From contig JAAONU010000006.1 of the NCBI GenBank assembly GCA_012932295.1, positions 18,244,904 through 18,308,903 on the forward strand: 64,000 nucleotides of DNA, given 5' to 3'. The stretch's first letter is position 1; each line of letters opens with the position of its first letter. Position numbers and translations under genes: made by a program. A model generated the notes under the pieces. The model ran no database searches. It saw only the letters and a program-made list of their open reading frames with translations, and was not told where the DNA came from. The stretch is from Cyclina sinensis. Its lineage: Eukaryota > Mollusca > Bivalvia > Venerida > Veneridae. Below, piece by piece: positions 12,001 to 22,590 of the stretch.

Positions 12001-14543
12001 TTGATATTGTTAACATCATAAAATACAGGGAAGTATTTATTCTTTATTGTTACAGTGTTCTTGAAACAAACAGATGCAGAATTATCTACTGTTTTATCTT
12101 GATTATAATAACTTCCCGCTCAACTCAAAACAACTAGTGAACAAATGAAATAGCTATATGTAAGCGTGATGATTCATTAAAATCTATGAATTATGAAATG
12201 GCCAGTAAATATTTTCCCCACTGCAGTATGTGTTTACTAATATATTCAAGTCTGCTATTTAATAAAACAGAAACAGTGTTAAATTGGTCAAATTGTCCTG
12301 TCTATTTTGCTTAGATAAACTAATACACTAACTCCTCAGATAAGGAAACCCCCAGATTCTAGATAGTACAGTACAGCAGCTTTCTTGAACAAATTACCAG
12401 TAAGGTACAGAAATAAAAACCAGTGTCTTTTATTATCAACGGTCAAGTGTAATACTGTGGCAAGTCCATATTTAAAGCAACTGAAAGGATGCCATTGTCA
12501 CAAAACACGCCCGTCTTTGTGTGACCCTTACCTTGGCCACAGGGACCTGAATTTTGCATGCGACATTCTGCCTTACAATGGCCAAAATTTGTGCCAAGTT
12601 ATATTTAAATCTTTTAATACATGTAGAAGTTTTGCTCAGAACAAGCATTTTTGACTGACCTCTAGGTGTGACCTTGACCTTTGACCTAGAGACCTGCTTC
12701 TGCATGCAACACTACATTTCATGATGGTGAACTTTTGTATCATGTAATACTAAAATCCCTCCAAGCATGTAGAAGATATGCTCCGGACAAAATCTATTCA
12801 TTTCATCATCTCTAGTGACCTTGACCTTGCATATATGGACCAGGATTATGTGTGTAATGCTCAGTCTCATGATGGCGAACATTTGTGATAGAATCCCTCA
12901 ATTCATGATGACTAATTGGTCCATACTCACATTTTCATATTTTTATCTGACTTTTGACCTCTGTGTGTGACCTTGACCTTGGCTATAGGGACCTGAATTT
13001 TGCATGTGGCACTCCATCTCACAATGGCGAACATTTGTTCCAAGTAATATTAAAATCCCTCTATGCATGTAGAAGTTTTGCTTTGGACAAGCGTTTTCCT
13101 CTGACTTCTAAGTGTGACCTTGACCTTTTACTTAGAGACCTGGTTCTTGCATGCAACACTAACCCCTATGATGATGAACATTGATACCAAGTATCATTAA
13201 AATCCATCCATGCACATTGGATATATGCTCTGGACAAAACTGGATGTTGCCCATAATAAAAAATTTACCCTGTTAGTCATAGGGTAGATACTTTGTTTAC
13301 ATAGTTTATTTTGAAAATTGTATAGAACATTCCATGGTGGCTCAGTGGTCTATGTTGCTACTCCTTATTTTACTGACCTGAAGGACAAAGGTTCAAATCC
13401 TGTTGAAATCATTTTTTTTCTTCAGTTTTCATAAGGTATTTAAGCATAAAATTGTGTTTTTTTTTCATAATATATCAACTTCTCTTTAATTTTAAAGACA
13501 AAACATTTTTAAGTTCTGTGAGTCAGTCACTTTAAGGTTTTACGATAGCAGTAAGAGCCCTGCCATTGATTTTAACTGCTTTGAAATTTCTCATTTAGCC
13601 GGAACATATCAACATGGTACATTAAAGTAACCTACAAATTTATTCTAACAAAATAACCATGCACTGTACACTTAACATAACTGAAACAAATAGAGAAAAT
13701 TTACCACAAACATCCTCAAAGGAAAAAAAGAAAAATACATACGGTTAGCTGAAAAAGAAAAAAACCAAAAGCCTCATGAAAACACTGAATTCAAAGAAAT
13801 GAACTGTGAAAGGTTTAAGTTGACCACATAATCTTTGTTGTAAGTTAATGTTTCACAAATCTACCAATATAAGGGTAGTCAAGTAGGACAGAACAACAAA
13901 ATCAAACAATTTAAACTTCACAGTCTGATTAAGTTAAAAACACAGTTTAAACAGTTTAAACTAAGTATTTTTGTTAGAGCAAGTTTTGTCAAACTTCATA
14001 AAGAATTTCTACAATGTTCAGATCTGTTTCTAAAATTTGGACTAATTTTCCTAACTCTTAGTTATTTCCCTCTACTTTCATTACCATATAATTATATACT
14101 GATTTTGTGGTCACCTTTATATATGTGGATAATAATGGAAAAAAAAAAAAAAAAGTGTGAAAACAAAAACTGGACTGAAATTTAATCAACCGTATAGATC
14201 TAGATCTATCATAGATTGGCGAGAAAAAGGTGTCTAAAGGGAGTCTCTGGATTTACTCTGACTTTTTGCACTACCGGCAATATAAAATCAGAAAACTACA
14301 ACTAATTGTTAACAGTAAAACTACAGTAATTAAAACTTATCGTATGGCTATACGGACTGTGTACGAAGGAATGTAAGGAATGTTGTGACAAGGTAAATGT
14401 CATTATAGACATTTTCACTGTAAATTTCAGTGTAGATAAAATTATTTTAGGAATAATAAAATGCATGCTGATAAAGGATGCAGAATAATACAAGAAAACA
14501 ACTTACCCGAGCCTCCCGGATACCCTTGATATCCGCCGTCCAT
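1..14543 (-). CDS. Stomatin-like gene 1 (SPFH/band 7 protein), 3' end outside window
   Basis: Spliced model: 14543-14507 (ATG), 9666-9548, 7527-7455, 6614-6532, then 4552-4349 or 3969-3766, then 2333-2278, 1747-1669 and 120-1 (open at the window edge). Every junction is GT-AG and the phases agree. With one SPFH exon copy, about 257 residues are visible; human stomatin is 288, so only the C-terminal tail is missing. Order: a short Gly/Tyr-rich N-terminus, a GCCG motif (candidate palmitoylated cysteines) before a hydrophobic hairpin that ends FFPFSLIC with the family's conserved proline, then [25 protein letters not shown], the SPFH core, [15 protein letters not shown] and the helical [14 protein letters not shown] segment. 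Stomatins oligomerise at the inner leaflet of cholesterol-rich membrane and modulate ion channels. Seen: sequence and splice sites. Known: family role. Inferred: the exact transcript. The 5' UTR was not resolved. Confidence 0.9.
2142..2216. repeat. 15-bp tandem repeat, about 5 copies
   Basis: Five adjacent units close to ATCAGACATCAATAT occupy the intron of stomatin gene 1, ending about 60 bp from the exon at 2278-2333, on that exon's downstream (donor) side. Confidence 0.8.
2590..3717. repeat. 32-bp minisatellite in stomatin gene 1 intron
   Basis: There are roughly 35 imperfect copies of a 32-bp unit containing CTCTAAGATACTCCACCTCA and CATTCCAACACTAT. Variants (GATACT/GCTACT, CACCTC/CACCAC) are interleaved. 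The array ends about 50 bp from the 5' splice site of SPFH exon copy A, on the intron side, and fills most of the intron to the exon at 2278-2333. Confidence 0.95.
3766..3969 (-). CDS. Stomatin gene 1, SPFH core exon copy A
   Basis: This 204-nt exon (68 codons, phase 0 at both ends) has acceptor TTTTCTTAG just above 3969 and donor GTAGAC just below 3766. It starts [14 protein letters not shown] and ends [11 protein letters not shown]. It has the same length and phase as copy B at 4349-4552; 56 of 68 residues are identical by eye. Either copy alone completes a normal stomatin. Using both would keep the frame but duplicate the core. Confidence 0.85.
4349..4552 (-). CDS. Stomatin gene 1, SPFH core exon copy B
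   Basis: This is the second 204-nt, phase 0-0 version of the SPFH core exon, with acceptor TTAATAG and donor GTTAGAG. It starts [14 protein letters not shown] and ends [11 protein letters not shown]. It lies upstream of copy A in the transcript, separated by a 379-nt intron. Both splice sites and the full reading frame are intact, so it is not an obvious pseudo-exon. The differences from copy A cluster in the second half, while the first half after ILxxD is identical. Confidence 0.85.
4553..6531. other. Intron without recognised content
   Basis: This is AT-rich intronic DNA of stomatin gene 1. Apart from a short poly-C run near 5141-5155, no coding segment, RNA gene or element was recognised. 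Confidence 0.6.
6804..7346. repeat. Dispersed repeat starting AAGAGGGCCATAATGGCCCC
   Basis: The start (AACAAGAGGGCCATAATGGCCC) and the end (TCAGGTGAGCTAAAAC) resemble a repeat that I associate with bivalve genomes, recalled and not searched. It contains degenerate open frames with no recognised product. It lies between the exons at 6532-6614 and 7455-7527. Confidence 0.5.
7686..7899. mobile_element. TTAA-ended MITE-like element, copy 1
   Basis: This 214-bp segment starts TTAACCCTGAACATGCTG and ends CAGCAGCTAAAGGGTTAA, so the ends form an imperfect terminal inverted repeat. A second copy at 45111-45320 is highly similar end to end (core GGAGCTACCAACAGTATAGA). There is no coding capacity. The TTAA could be part of the inverted repeat or the target duplication. 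Confidence 0.75.
7998..9125. mobile_element. Possible non-autonomous DNA transposon, CAGGCCC...GGGCCTG ends
   Basis: The left end (CAGGCCCTGTGATTAC) and right end (GTGACGACGGGCCTG) are weakly inverted. Inside are an A-rich tract at 8083-8118, a microsatellite (TATATA, about 8322-8350) and a GGGGGAGCATGCCCCC segment near 9036, a motif I associate with animal hAT-type repeats. Boundaries are uncertain and no target duplication was found. Confidence 0.4.
9548..9666 (-). CDS. Stomatin gene 1, membrane hairpin exon
   Basis: This 119-nt exon (acceptor TTCAG, donor GTACGT) encodes [18 protein letters not shown] followed by a roughly 20-residue hydrophobic stretch ending [11 protein letters not shown]. 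This is the intramembrane hairpin of stomatins, with the conserved proline and adjacent cysteines. It joins the 12-codon start exon at 14507-14543 through a shared Gly codon. Confidence 0.9.
11405..11918. mobile_element. MITE with AGAGACATAGATAACAGAGATA inverted ends
   Basis: The left end at 11409-11430 and right end at 11893-11914 are perfect reverse complements over 22 bp. The roughly 460-bp interior has no open frame of note. It sits in the large first intron of stomatin gene 1. The same end sequence forms the palindrome at 17643-17680. Confidence 0.75.
12480..13240. repeat. ~150-bp degenerate tandem repeat rich in TGACCT half-sites
   Basis: There are about five diverged units of the order GTGACCTTGACCTT... 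GGGACC... TTTTGCATG... AATGGCGAACATTTGT... AAAATCCCTC... ATGTAGAAG. A perfect TGACCTTTGACCT lies at 12675-12687, preceded directly by another TGACCT. Related sequence occurs at 63230-63720, and similar half-site motifs occur at 41930-42690 and 61170-61370. Confidence 0.75.
13330..13410 (+). repeat. tRNA-like sequence, probably SINE head or tRNA pseudogene
   Basis: A GTGGCTCAGTGGTCTATG segment (A-box-like) is followed about 40 nt later by AAAGGTTCAAATCCTG (B-box-like). The cloverleaf is poor, so a functional tRNA is unlikely. Confidence 0.35.
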
Positions 14544-17500
14544 TTCAATTTTTTCCGGATGGACTGCTATTTTGACTGTTTAAAAACTGAAAATTTAAAA
14601 TATGTGAAATTAGGGAAGACGGACAAACAGCCAAGGCAGGAAAGTCTCATTTTTTATTTATAAACTATTAATGAACTATTGAAAAAAATCCATTATACTG
14701 ACACACCTATATACAGCCTACTGCCTAATAAAAAGACTGTATATAGGACCTGTATAGACACATTTGAAAATCTGTGTCAAATACCTGTGATCTTTACAAA
14801 GGAATTGCAACAGAATGAGAGAAGTTCATGCCTGTCATATTTCAACAAGAGTTACGGTATTTCTCACATGATATCAGGTCTTAGAAAACATTCACTAATT
14901 TTAGAGCAAATACCTCTTTTAACAGTAAAAAGATAATAATTCTATCCAACTTGTATATTTTGTAGATCTAGTTCTATTTCTTTGGAAAATATCCAATGCT
15001 GAAAATGTCATTGATCTCGACACCGTACGATGACGTCACTTAAAGATGATCGCGGATGACGTCAGGGTACTGTACATCTAGTTAGTTGAACAGACATAAA
15101 ATATCAGCTTTAAATTATTTCACTTTCTTGATGTAACATTATTTCTCAAATCTATCATTGTAGACTAGACTTCTATTTGGGTGTATTTCTCGTCAATTGT
15201 AACGATAGCGGTAAGGATATTTCTAGCCTTCCATCACTGCTCAACTCTACTTCACTACATTTAAAACGAAATCAATCAGTCTGATTTTGCAAACGTCCTC
15301 ATTTTGACGCGAGCTCGTCAAAATTTCTATTGGTATACATTCAGACAAATCAATTATCGATAAACTGAAAAATCAAAGTAGCATTCTCTAAACAGAAAAA
15401 ATATCGAAAATCATAAACTTATTTCAGCAGAATCAGCCACGTTCTGTTCTGAACTTTAAATTATAATCAAAAGTAATAACTTTTTTTGGAAAGGGCGATT
15501 TCGACCCAGTGCAAATTTTACGACAGGAGCGGGCGGTGAGAAAAAAATTAAAATATTTTTTATCATTTCTTCGAAATTGATGCGGGAAATCCGACGAACA
15601 GGAGATCATTTTGGTGTGGCCTCATGTCTGTACTCTCAGAGACTCTGGTACTCTCTGAGACAACGGCCAACTTATTCTAAGTGTTGAACCGCTTTAATAG
15701 ATCTGGTATTTTTTAGTTGTTCAACCTTAAAGCCGAGCAGGAACGTCTCGGCGACAATCACATTACATGCCTTCATGACCGGGGAATTCCGATTGCCGAA
15801 ATTTAAATTTAATGGCGGATAAACAGATACAAAACAAGTGTTTCAGTTTATGCTTACAGACTATTAGTATTATCTGTGTTTTTTCTAAGATGAAAGGGAC
15901 TGGTATGGTGAGGTTAAAGTTATATCACATTTTATCTTAAGGTCATCATTTTTGTTGTAAATTGAACAAAATCTGGGCCAGACAAGCAAAAATATGTGCC
16001 CAACATAGGACTGAGCGAATCTGTGTAAGCAGCCGCAGATAAAAGTGAGCTGAAGAAAGTGAACAACTATAAAATGTCGACCTATAATTTCGGTTCACTT
16101 TCGGGGGCGAAATAGTGAGATTAGTTTTAACTGTAATAAAAATAATTGTATCGGTAGATCTACAATTTCGCCGGACGTCTTAACAAGATATTTTTTATTC
16201 TCTAAAATCAAATACACGTGATTCGTTTTTTGCTGAAACTTGTTTCTAATTAATTAGTTCCCAAATTACATTCAGTCAAAGCTGACGGCGTAAAGTGCAA
16301 GTCTGTTAATGGGATATAAATACTTCGAACAGTCGCTTTGTCATATCATTTCACTGTATTGCTTGTAATTATTCTGTACAAATGTTATGCTCATCAATCT
16401 TGGTGGAAAATAAAAGTATATATATATAATAACATCATAGTTATGCACTTGAGGGGAAAGCCCCAATGTGTAGTTTCAATGGGATGGCGACAACTTTCAA
16501 CCGTATACAGAATGCCCCGCCAAAGACAGGCTTAAAATCAGAGTTGCTAGGGAAAAACAAAACAAAACAAACAAACATTTAACACCTGCTGATGTCAAAA
16601 CCAACGAGTTATTAACTATACAGCCTAAAAATGATTAATAATTTTTAAACGGAAAGAAGCAGTAAAAAACTTTGAACTGACCTTTCGGTATTAGTTCACA
16701 TTTCCGCTTTTAATGGAACCCATTACTAATTCCAATAAAATTATTTGTAATACAACACAGCATTATACAACACAAAATATTGTGTTGCAGACTTCAGGTC
16801 TGCAAATTCTCGGATCTGTATCTACACAGCCTATAGATCGGCGAAAATTCCGGATAAACAAACCCAGGAAAAATACGGCGTGCTATTAACTCAGAGGTAA
16901 TTGGTGTGCGATAATCAATACATATCACCAGGAAACTGTGGTCTCTTTCTGAATGGAATCAGAATGGATGTTAGCCGTCTGTGGAGGTGTTCTTATATTT
17001 AAATGTATGCAAATATCTATACCAGGACCTGAGCTGTATTTAAGCTAGTCTGACACATTAATGTCACACAGAAAATCGTGCATAACCCTATTTTCATACA
17101 GCAGTTGATATTGAATTATTCATTTTTTTTATCGCAACGGTAGCATGCAAAAGAAGTACTAATTGGACACAGCTAGTATTGAAATATGATACACTTTCAT
17201 CGACAAAATACAACAAAGTGTTAAAAAGGTTGGCTTTCGTATTAAAATTTTGATCAATCGTGCCTACAGTAGTACACGCATGAACTGGCTGTAGACCTAA
17301 CACCTTTCTTTACGATCGTCTTATGATTAAACGGAATCTGAACAACTAGACAAGTTACTCGCACACTGCTCACGGAACGTCAGTGCAAAAAGGCCAGTTA
17401 TTCGATTATGTGCGGACAGACAGGTATACAGCCCTTACGGTAAGCGCACACATTGATCCCTTGTTTTGACGTGCTCCAATCAAACCGTGGAAAAGAGATA

Positions 17501-19930
17501 CAACATATGACTGGGTCTCTGACAACAATAGCGGGCTACAAGGACACATACAAAACGATTAAAACGAAATTCCCGAAGACTGTGACAGGTATATGTTGAG
17601 GTCTCAAGGAAAAAAGGTTAGAATGAGACAGAACGCGGTTACACCAGAGACATAGATAACATGTTATCTATGTCTCTGGTTACACATAACAAAATCGCCA
17701 GGTACCGTCTATCTAGTATATTACATTCTAAATTATATTTTCTCTTTGACCTACAGTCTACACTCATGTTCATTCCCTGTTTCATACCTGCTTCTTTGAT
17801 ATCCCGTTCACTATTCCGATATGTAACGGTTTCGCAGGATGATAATTATTTCAAGAGTGAATGAATGAGCAGGTAAAATATATCAACATGTTATTACGAA
17901 AACAACAACAACAACAAATTGTGATCCATCTGTTCCAAAATTTAATTTTAGACAGAGTAAATTTCGCAAAGCGTTTTCAATGTTTTTACTATAATCAAAA
18001 GATCGACCATCTCTATTGTGTCTTTTCTAAATATTTCGCTCTATGCCAAATATACCTCGATATAACAGGTGTTATGAAATCGGAGTCAAGTGCAGATGTA
18101 AAATATTGCGTAACGTGGTACACGTGTTAAATTCGTGAAATCTCTCCTCAATTATTCTGACATTGTGTATGCTGATTTTCCTCCCTCGTTTGTTTTCTTT
18201 TTATTGTTTCTAAGTACGTTCACTCCACGTATATAAATGATTGCAGTATTTTTTTATTTATAATCATTGAATACATCTCACTATTTCGCCTGATTTTACG
18301 GGCTAATATTTCATGTTTGCACAACTAAAAAATATACGATCTATTTAAGCGGTTTTTAACGAATTGGGCTAATTGAATACGAGCAGCAGAAAAAATAAAT
18401 ACGGCTAAACCTCCAAAATAACCACAACATGACCCGATAAGCTTCTATGTCACAGCTTTTGACCCTACCCATAAAATACAGTGTGCGTACACCTAAACAC
18501 GTCACGGTAAATATAAATGTAGATAATTAAGCTTAAGCTTTAATCCAATTAAGCTAACAAATATTGAAATAATCCACAACAAAAAAAAACTCACATGAGG
18601 CTTTTATCCGGACTGAAACAGAACTAAAGAACCGACGGATATGCCACGCCCATTTAAAACATGTATAATTTACAGATGTAACGTGAGCTAGTTCCCTACT
18701 GCCTAGCAACAATCCAGTATTGAGTCAGTTTAATAGGTCATCTAGCATTCGAATTTATTGAAAGAGAACATCAATATTGGTTAGTCTAAGCTTAAACAGA
18801 AATTAAACATGCCTAGTGTCCCAGTTGCTATATATAGCACGTCTGCACGTTTTAAATGTCACAAATAAATGCGTAACTGTAAAGACAGGTAATGCAAACC
18901 ACTGGTGCTTGAAATTGTATTTTTAGTCGATAAAGAGTCGAAAACTGTATGCCTGGCCTCTTTTCTATGTGGTTTCGTTATAAAAAAGAAAAAAAAGGTA
19001 ATGTAAACCGTGTTCGACAAACAAAAAGTACGGTCATAAAATAAAACTGTTCAGTGGAAGAAACTACGCCGTTAAAAGATTAATTATTAACTAACGCGAG
19101 TGTAGAGTCAAATAAATCAACAAATCAAAGCACTCACCAAACGTTTAAGGAAAAAGTAGGTGTCCGTAATTGGTGACTGTACCGTCTATACACTGTAATG
19201 TCCCGACTCGAAATGAATTAAAACAACGAATATTGATCAATAAAAGCTAAACCTCCTCTTACCTGTTTATATTAATCCCTTTATGAGAGAGTTCCAATAA
19301 TTTCGAAATAATCGGCTATGAATGGATTGCAAAATGGAGTCTATATAGAAGGTAAATCGATATATCTAGTTTGCGTTTATTTACACGTCACACCTGAGTA
19401 CACAGTCATATGACCATATTTATGCCCACATGACCTTGTTGTCAGGGTTTTCCCGATAACGACAGTACAGAATATGCTACTCGATTTTTGACGAGGCAAA
19501 TGTGTTGCTGCTGTCGTTTATTTCTTTTAACTTGAAGATGACTACCTTATCGCAAAAGAATTTAGGAAATATGGGTTCAGATGCTTGGGAGACTCCATTT
19601 TGAATTGGAGCACTTAAAAGCAGTTTTCAAAACGACACAAAATCTGATTTAGATCTGAACAATTAATTAATATGACTTATATTAGTCTGAACCTATCTCC
19701 ATGTTTAAATTATCTACATGCGTAGTGTTCTTGTTGCGCAATCTTTCATGACGTAATCCATTCCATATAACAAGTAACCCCGGCTTTTGAATTATATACT
19801 GTCTAACCATTTGTAATGATATCAGCTGCATTAGTTGGTAGGTCACAAAGAAAACAATTGTCAACAAACCAAACTCAGGAATAGTTAATGATGTAAATAA
19901 AAACCTTTATTTCGAGGGGATCAGTTCTGT
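14544..19930. other. Upstream flank of stomatin gene 1, no gene recognised
   Basis: This presumably includes the promoter and 5' UTR of stomatin gene 1, but no convincing TATA box or leader exon was fixed. Open frames here are short and AT-rich without family resemblance. The one distinct structure is the palindrome at 17643-17680. Confidence 0.5.
17643..17680. repeat. 38-bp perfect palindrome
   Basis: The half-site ACCAGAGACATAGATAACA is followed immediately by its exact reverse complement. It shares 17 bp (AGAGACATAGATAACA and its flank) with the ends of the MITE at 11405-11918, suggesting two element ends joined without an interior. Confidence 0.95.
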
Positions 19931-19934
19931 CGCT

Positions 19935-21360
19935 TATAGCTCAACAAAATGTCAATCAACATGAAGGTAAGACTATATCCATGAAAATATCAACTTAAAG
20001 TCCAGTAACATGAGGGTAAGGCTATCTCCATGAAAATATCAACTTAAAGTCCAGTAACATGAGGGTAAGGCTATCTCCATGAAAATATCAACTTAAAGTC
20101 CAGTAACATAAAGGTTAGGCTATCTCCATGAAAATATCAACAAAATGTCAATTAACATGAAGGTAAGACTATCTCCATGAAAATATCAACTTAAAGTCCA
20201 GTAACATGAGGGTAAGGCTATCTCCATGAAAATATCAACTTAAAGTCCAGTAATATGAAGGTTAGGCTATCTCCTTGAAAATATCAACTTTAAGTCCAGT
20301 AATATGAAGGTAAGACTATCTCCATGAAAATATCAATGTAAAGTCCAGTAACATGAAGGTAAGGCTATCTCCATGAAGATAACAACAAAATGTCCAGTAA
20401 CATGACGGTAAGGCTATCTCCATGAAGATAACAACAAAATGTCCAGTAACCGATGAAGGTAAGGCTATCTCAATGAAAATAACAACAAAATATCAACTTA
20501 CTGTGTAATAACGTGAAAGTAAGACTGTCTCCAAGAAAATATCAACCAACTCTAGCTGTGCAGTAACATGAAGGTAAGAATATCTCCATGAAAATATCAA
20601 CAAACTGTGCAGTGAAGTGAAGGTTAGACTATCTCCATGAAAATATCAACAAACTGTGCAGTGAAGTGAAGGTTAGACTATCTCCCTGAAAATATCAGCT
20701 TACTGTGCAGTAACGTGGAGGTAAGACTATCTCCCTGAAAATATCAGCTTACTGTGCAGTAACGTGGAGGAAAAACTATCTCCATGAAAATATCAACTAC
20801 GTATACTGTGGAAGTATGACTATCTCCATCAAAATATCAGCTAACTGTGTGTGTCGTGCAGGTAAGGCTATCTCCAAGGAAATATCAACTAAATATGCAG
20901 TAACGTGAAGGTAAGATTGTCTCCAGAAAATATCGAAGTACTATTGTATTATAAAGGTAAGACACTCTCAATGAAAATATCGACATACTGTGTGGACCGT
21001 TCAAGTAAGACTCTCTCCAGGTAAATATCGACTTAATATGCGTACTGTGAAGGTAGGAATATCTTCATGAAAATATCGACCTACTATGCGTACTGTAAAG
21101 TCAAGACGAAGTCTCCATGAAGATATCGACTAACTGTGAAGTAGTATGAAGGTAAGACTCTGTCTAAGGAAAATCGACTTACTATGCATACCGGCGTGAA
21201 GTTAAGACTGTCTCGTTAATTGTTCACTAACATTTAGGTAAGACTTCCGGGCCAGTTTCCCCGTAAAAATATCAATTAACTATGTAGTAATGTGAGGAAA
21301 GACTCCATGAAAACTTTCAATAACTGTGAGGCAATGTGAAGGTAAGACTGTCTTCAGAGA
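19935..21360. repeat. 49-bp minisatellite
   Basis: Units close to GAAGGTAAGACTATCTCCAT, GAAAATATCAACTTAAAGT and CCAGTAACAT repeat with a 49-bp period. The left half is well conserved; the right half decays in sequence and length. Many units contain AAGGTAAGA on the plus strand. Confidence 0.95.
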
Positions 21361-22590
21361 TAAAACGTTATGCAATGTGGTTAAAATTTGGTAGACTTTA
21401 TATGAAAATGACTGTAGACTTTATGTTAAAGAAACCAGACATATTTGCTCTATTACGAATAAATTTTGCAGGGTATATTTTATCTAAGACGATACTTTCA
21501 AATTCAAAGATAAGATGTTAAATTACTCCCCAAGAAATATATATATAGTACGTAGACTTTATCTACCACAAGATACCTATGCAGCGGACTCTGAACCTGA
21601 AGTGTAACTGGCTTTAAATTAAAATGATGAATTTGTGAATAGAAATTTCTAGAAGATAATGGAAGCAAAATCTCTATACAAATTTAATGAGACAGCCAGA
21701 TTGAGTCTATCTCCGTCAGACCAAATGATGTATAGACTAACTTAGACAAAATATATCTTATGTATGCTTTGTTAAAGTTTTTATTTACTTTACAAGATGA
21801 ACTTCCTTCCAAGAACAGTTTTCGTAACAGATTGTCAAGATTTGAAAAGAAACGTGCATCATGTTCTAGCGGTTCTGATCAAACAGAGTGTTCTTCTATC
21901 TGATAATGTAAACTGTTTCTAGATTCAGGTGAGAAATTTATTTGTTTATACAGGAAGCGATGAAAATTGAAGGCTTCCGAAAAATCAGGGTTATCACGCT
22001 AATTACACCAGATGCCAAGTTTCCGGTTACACGCAGTTGCTTTTCTTATCTAAAGAAATGGTTAAATTTCATACATTTTTTGCACCCGAATATAAAGGTG
22101 ACAATTTTAGTACCTTTAGTCACTTACCCAAAGAAAACAGACTGTGTCATGTACATGTTCATTTACATATAGTCATAAGAGTTGGTTTTAATTCCGTAAA
22201 ATATGGGTATTATCTTTTCGAATGCTATTTCCAGCATAGTATTTAAGCTATTGTTCATATGCAGAGCTATTTAACTGACTGGCAACATTTATTCATAATG
22301 CCCTAATGAAGTCAATTTATCCGGGATTACATCGAATTACCATTTCTTTAAAGATGATAGTTTTAATCTTGGGATTCGCGCAAGGGAATTAACCCTTAAA
22401 ATACTTTTTACCTGGAATGATAGAGAGTAACCTCCCCGTTTCAACGTTGATCCCGCTTAACAATTAACATTTGCCTTAAGCAACATATTTAGAATTTTTC
22501 TGCATCTGATATTTGAGTTGACGAATAAGATGAAAAAAAACCTGAAACATTAATTCCAGTAAACCATGGCAAGATCAGACTACAAAATTT
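21361..22590. other. Spacer between two arrays, nothing recognised
   Basis: This is AT-rich sequence between the 49-bp and 48-bp arrays. Short open frames on the plus strand have no recognisable product. Confidence 0.5.
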
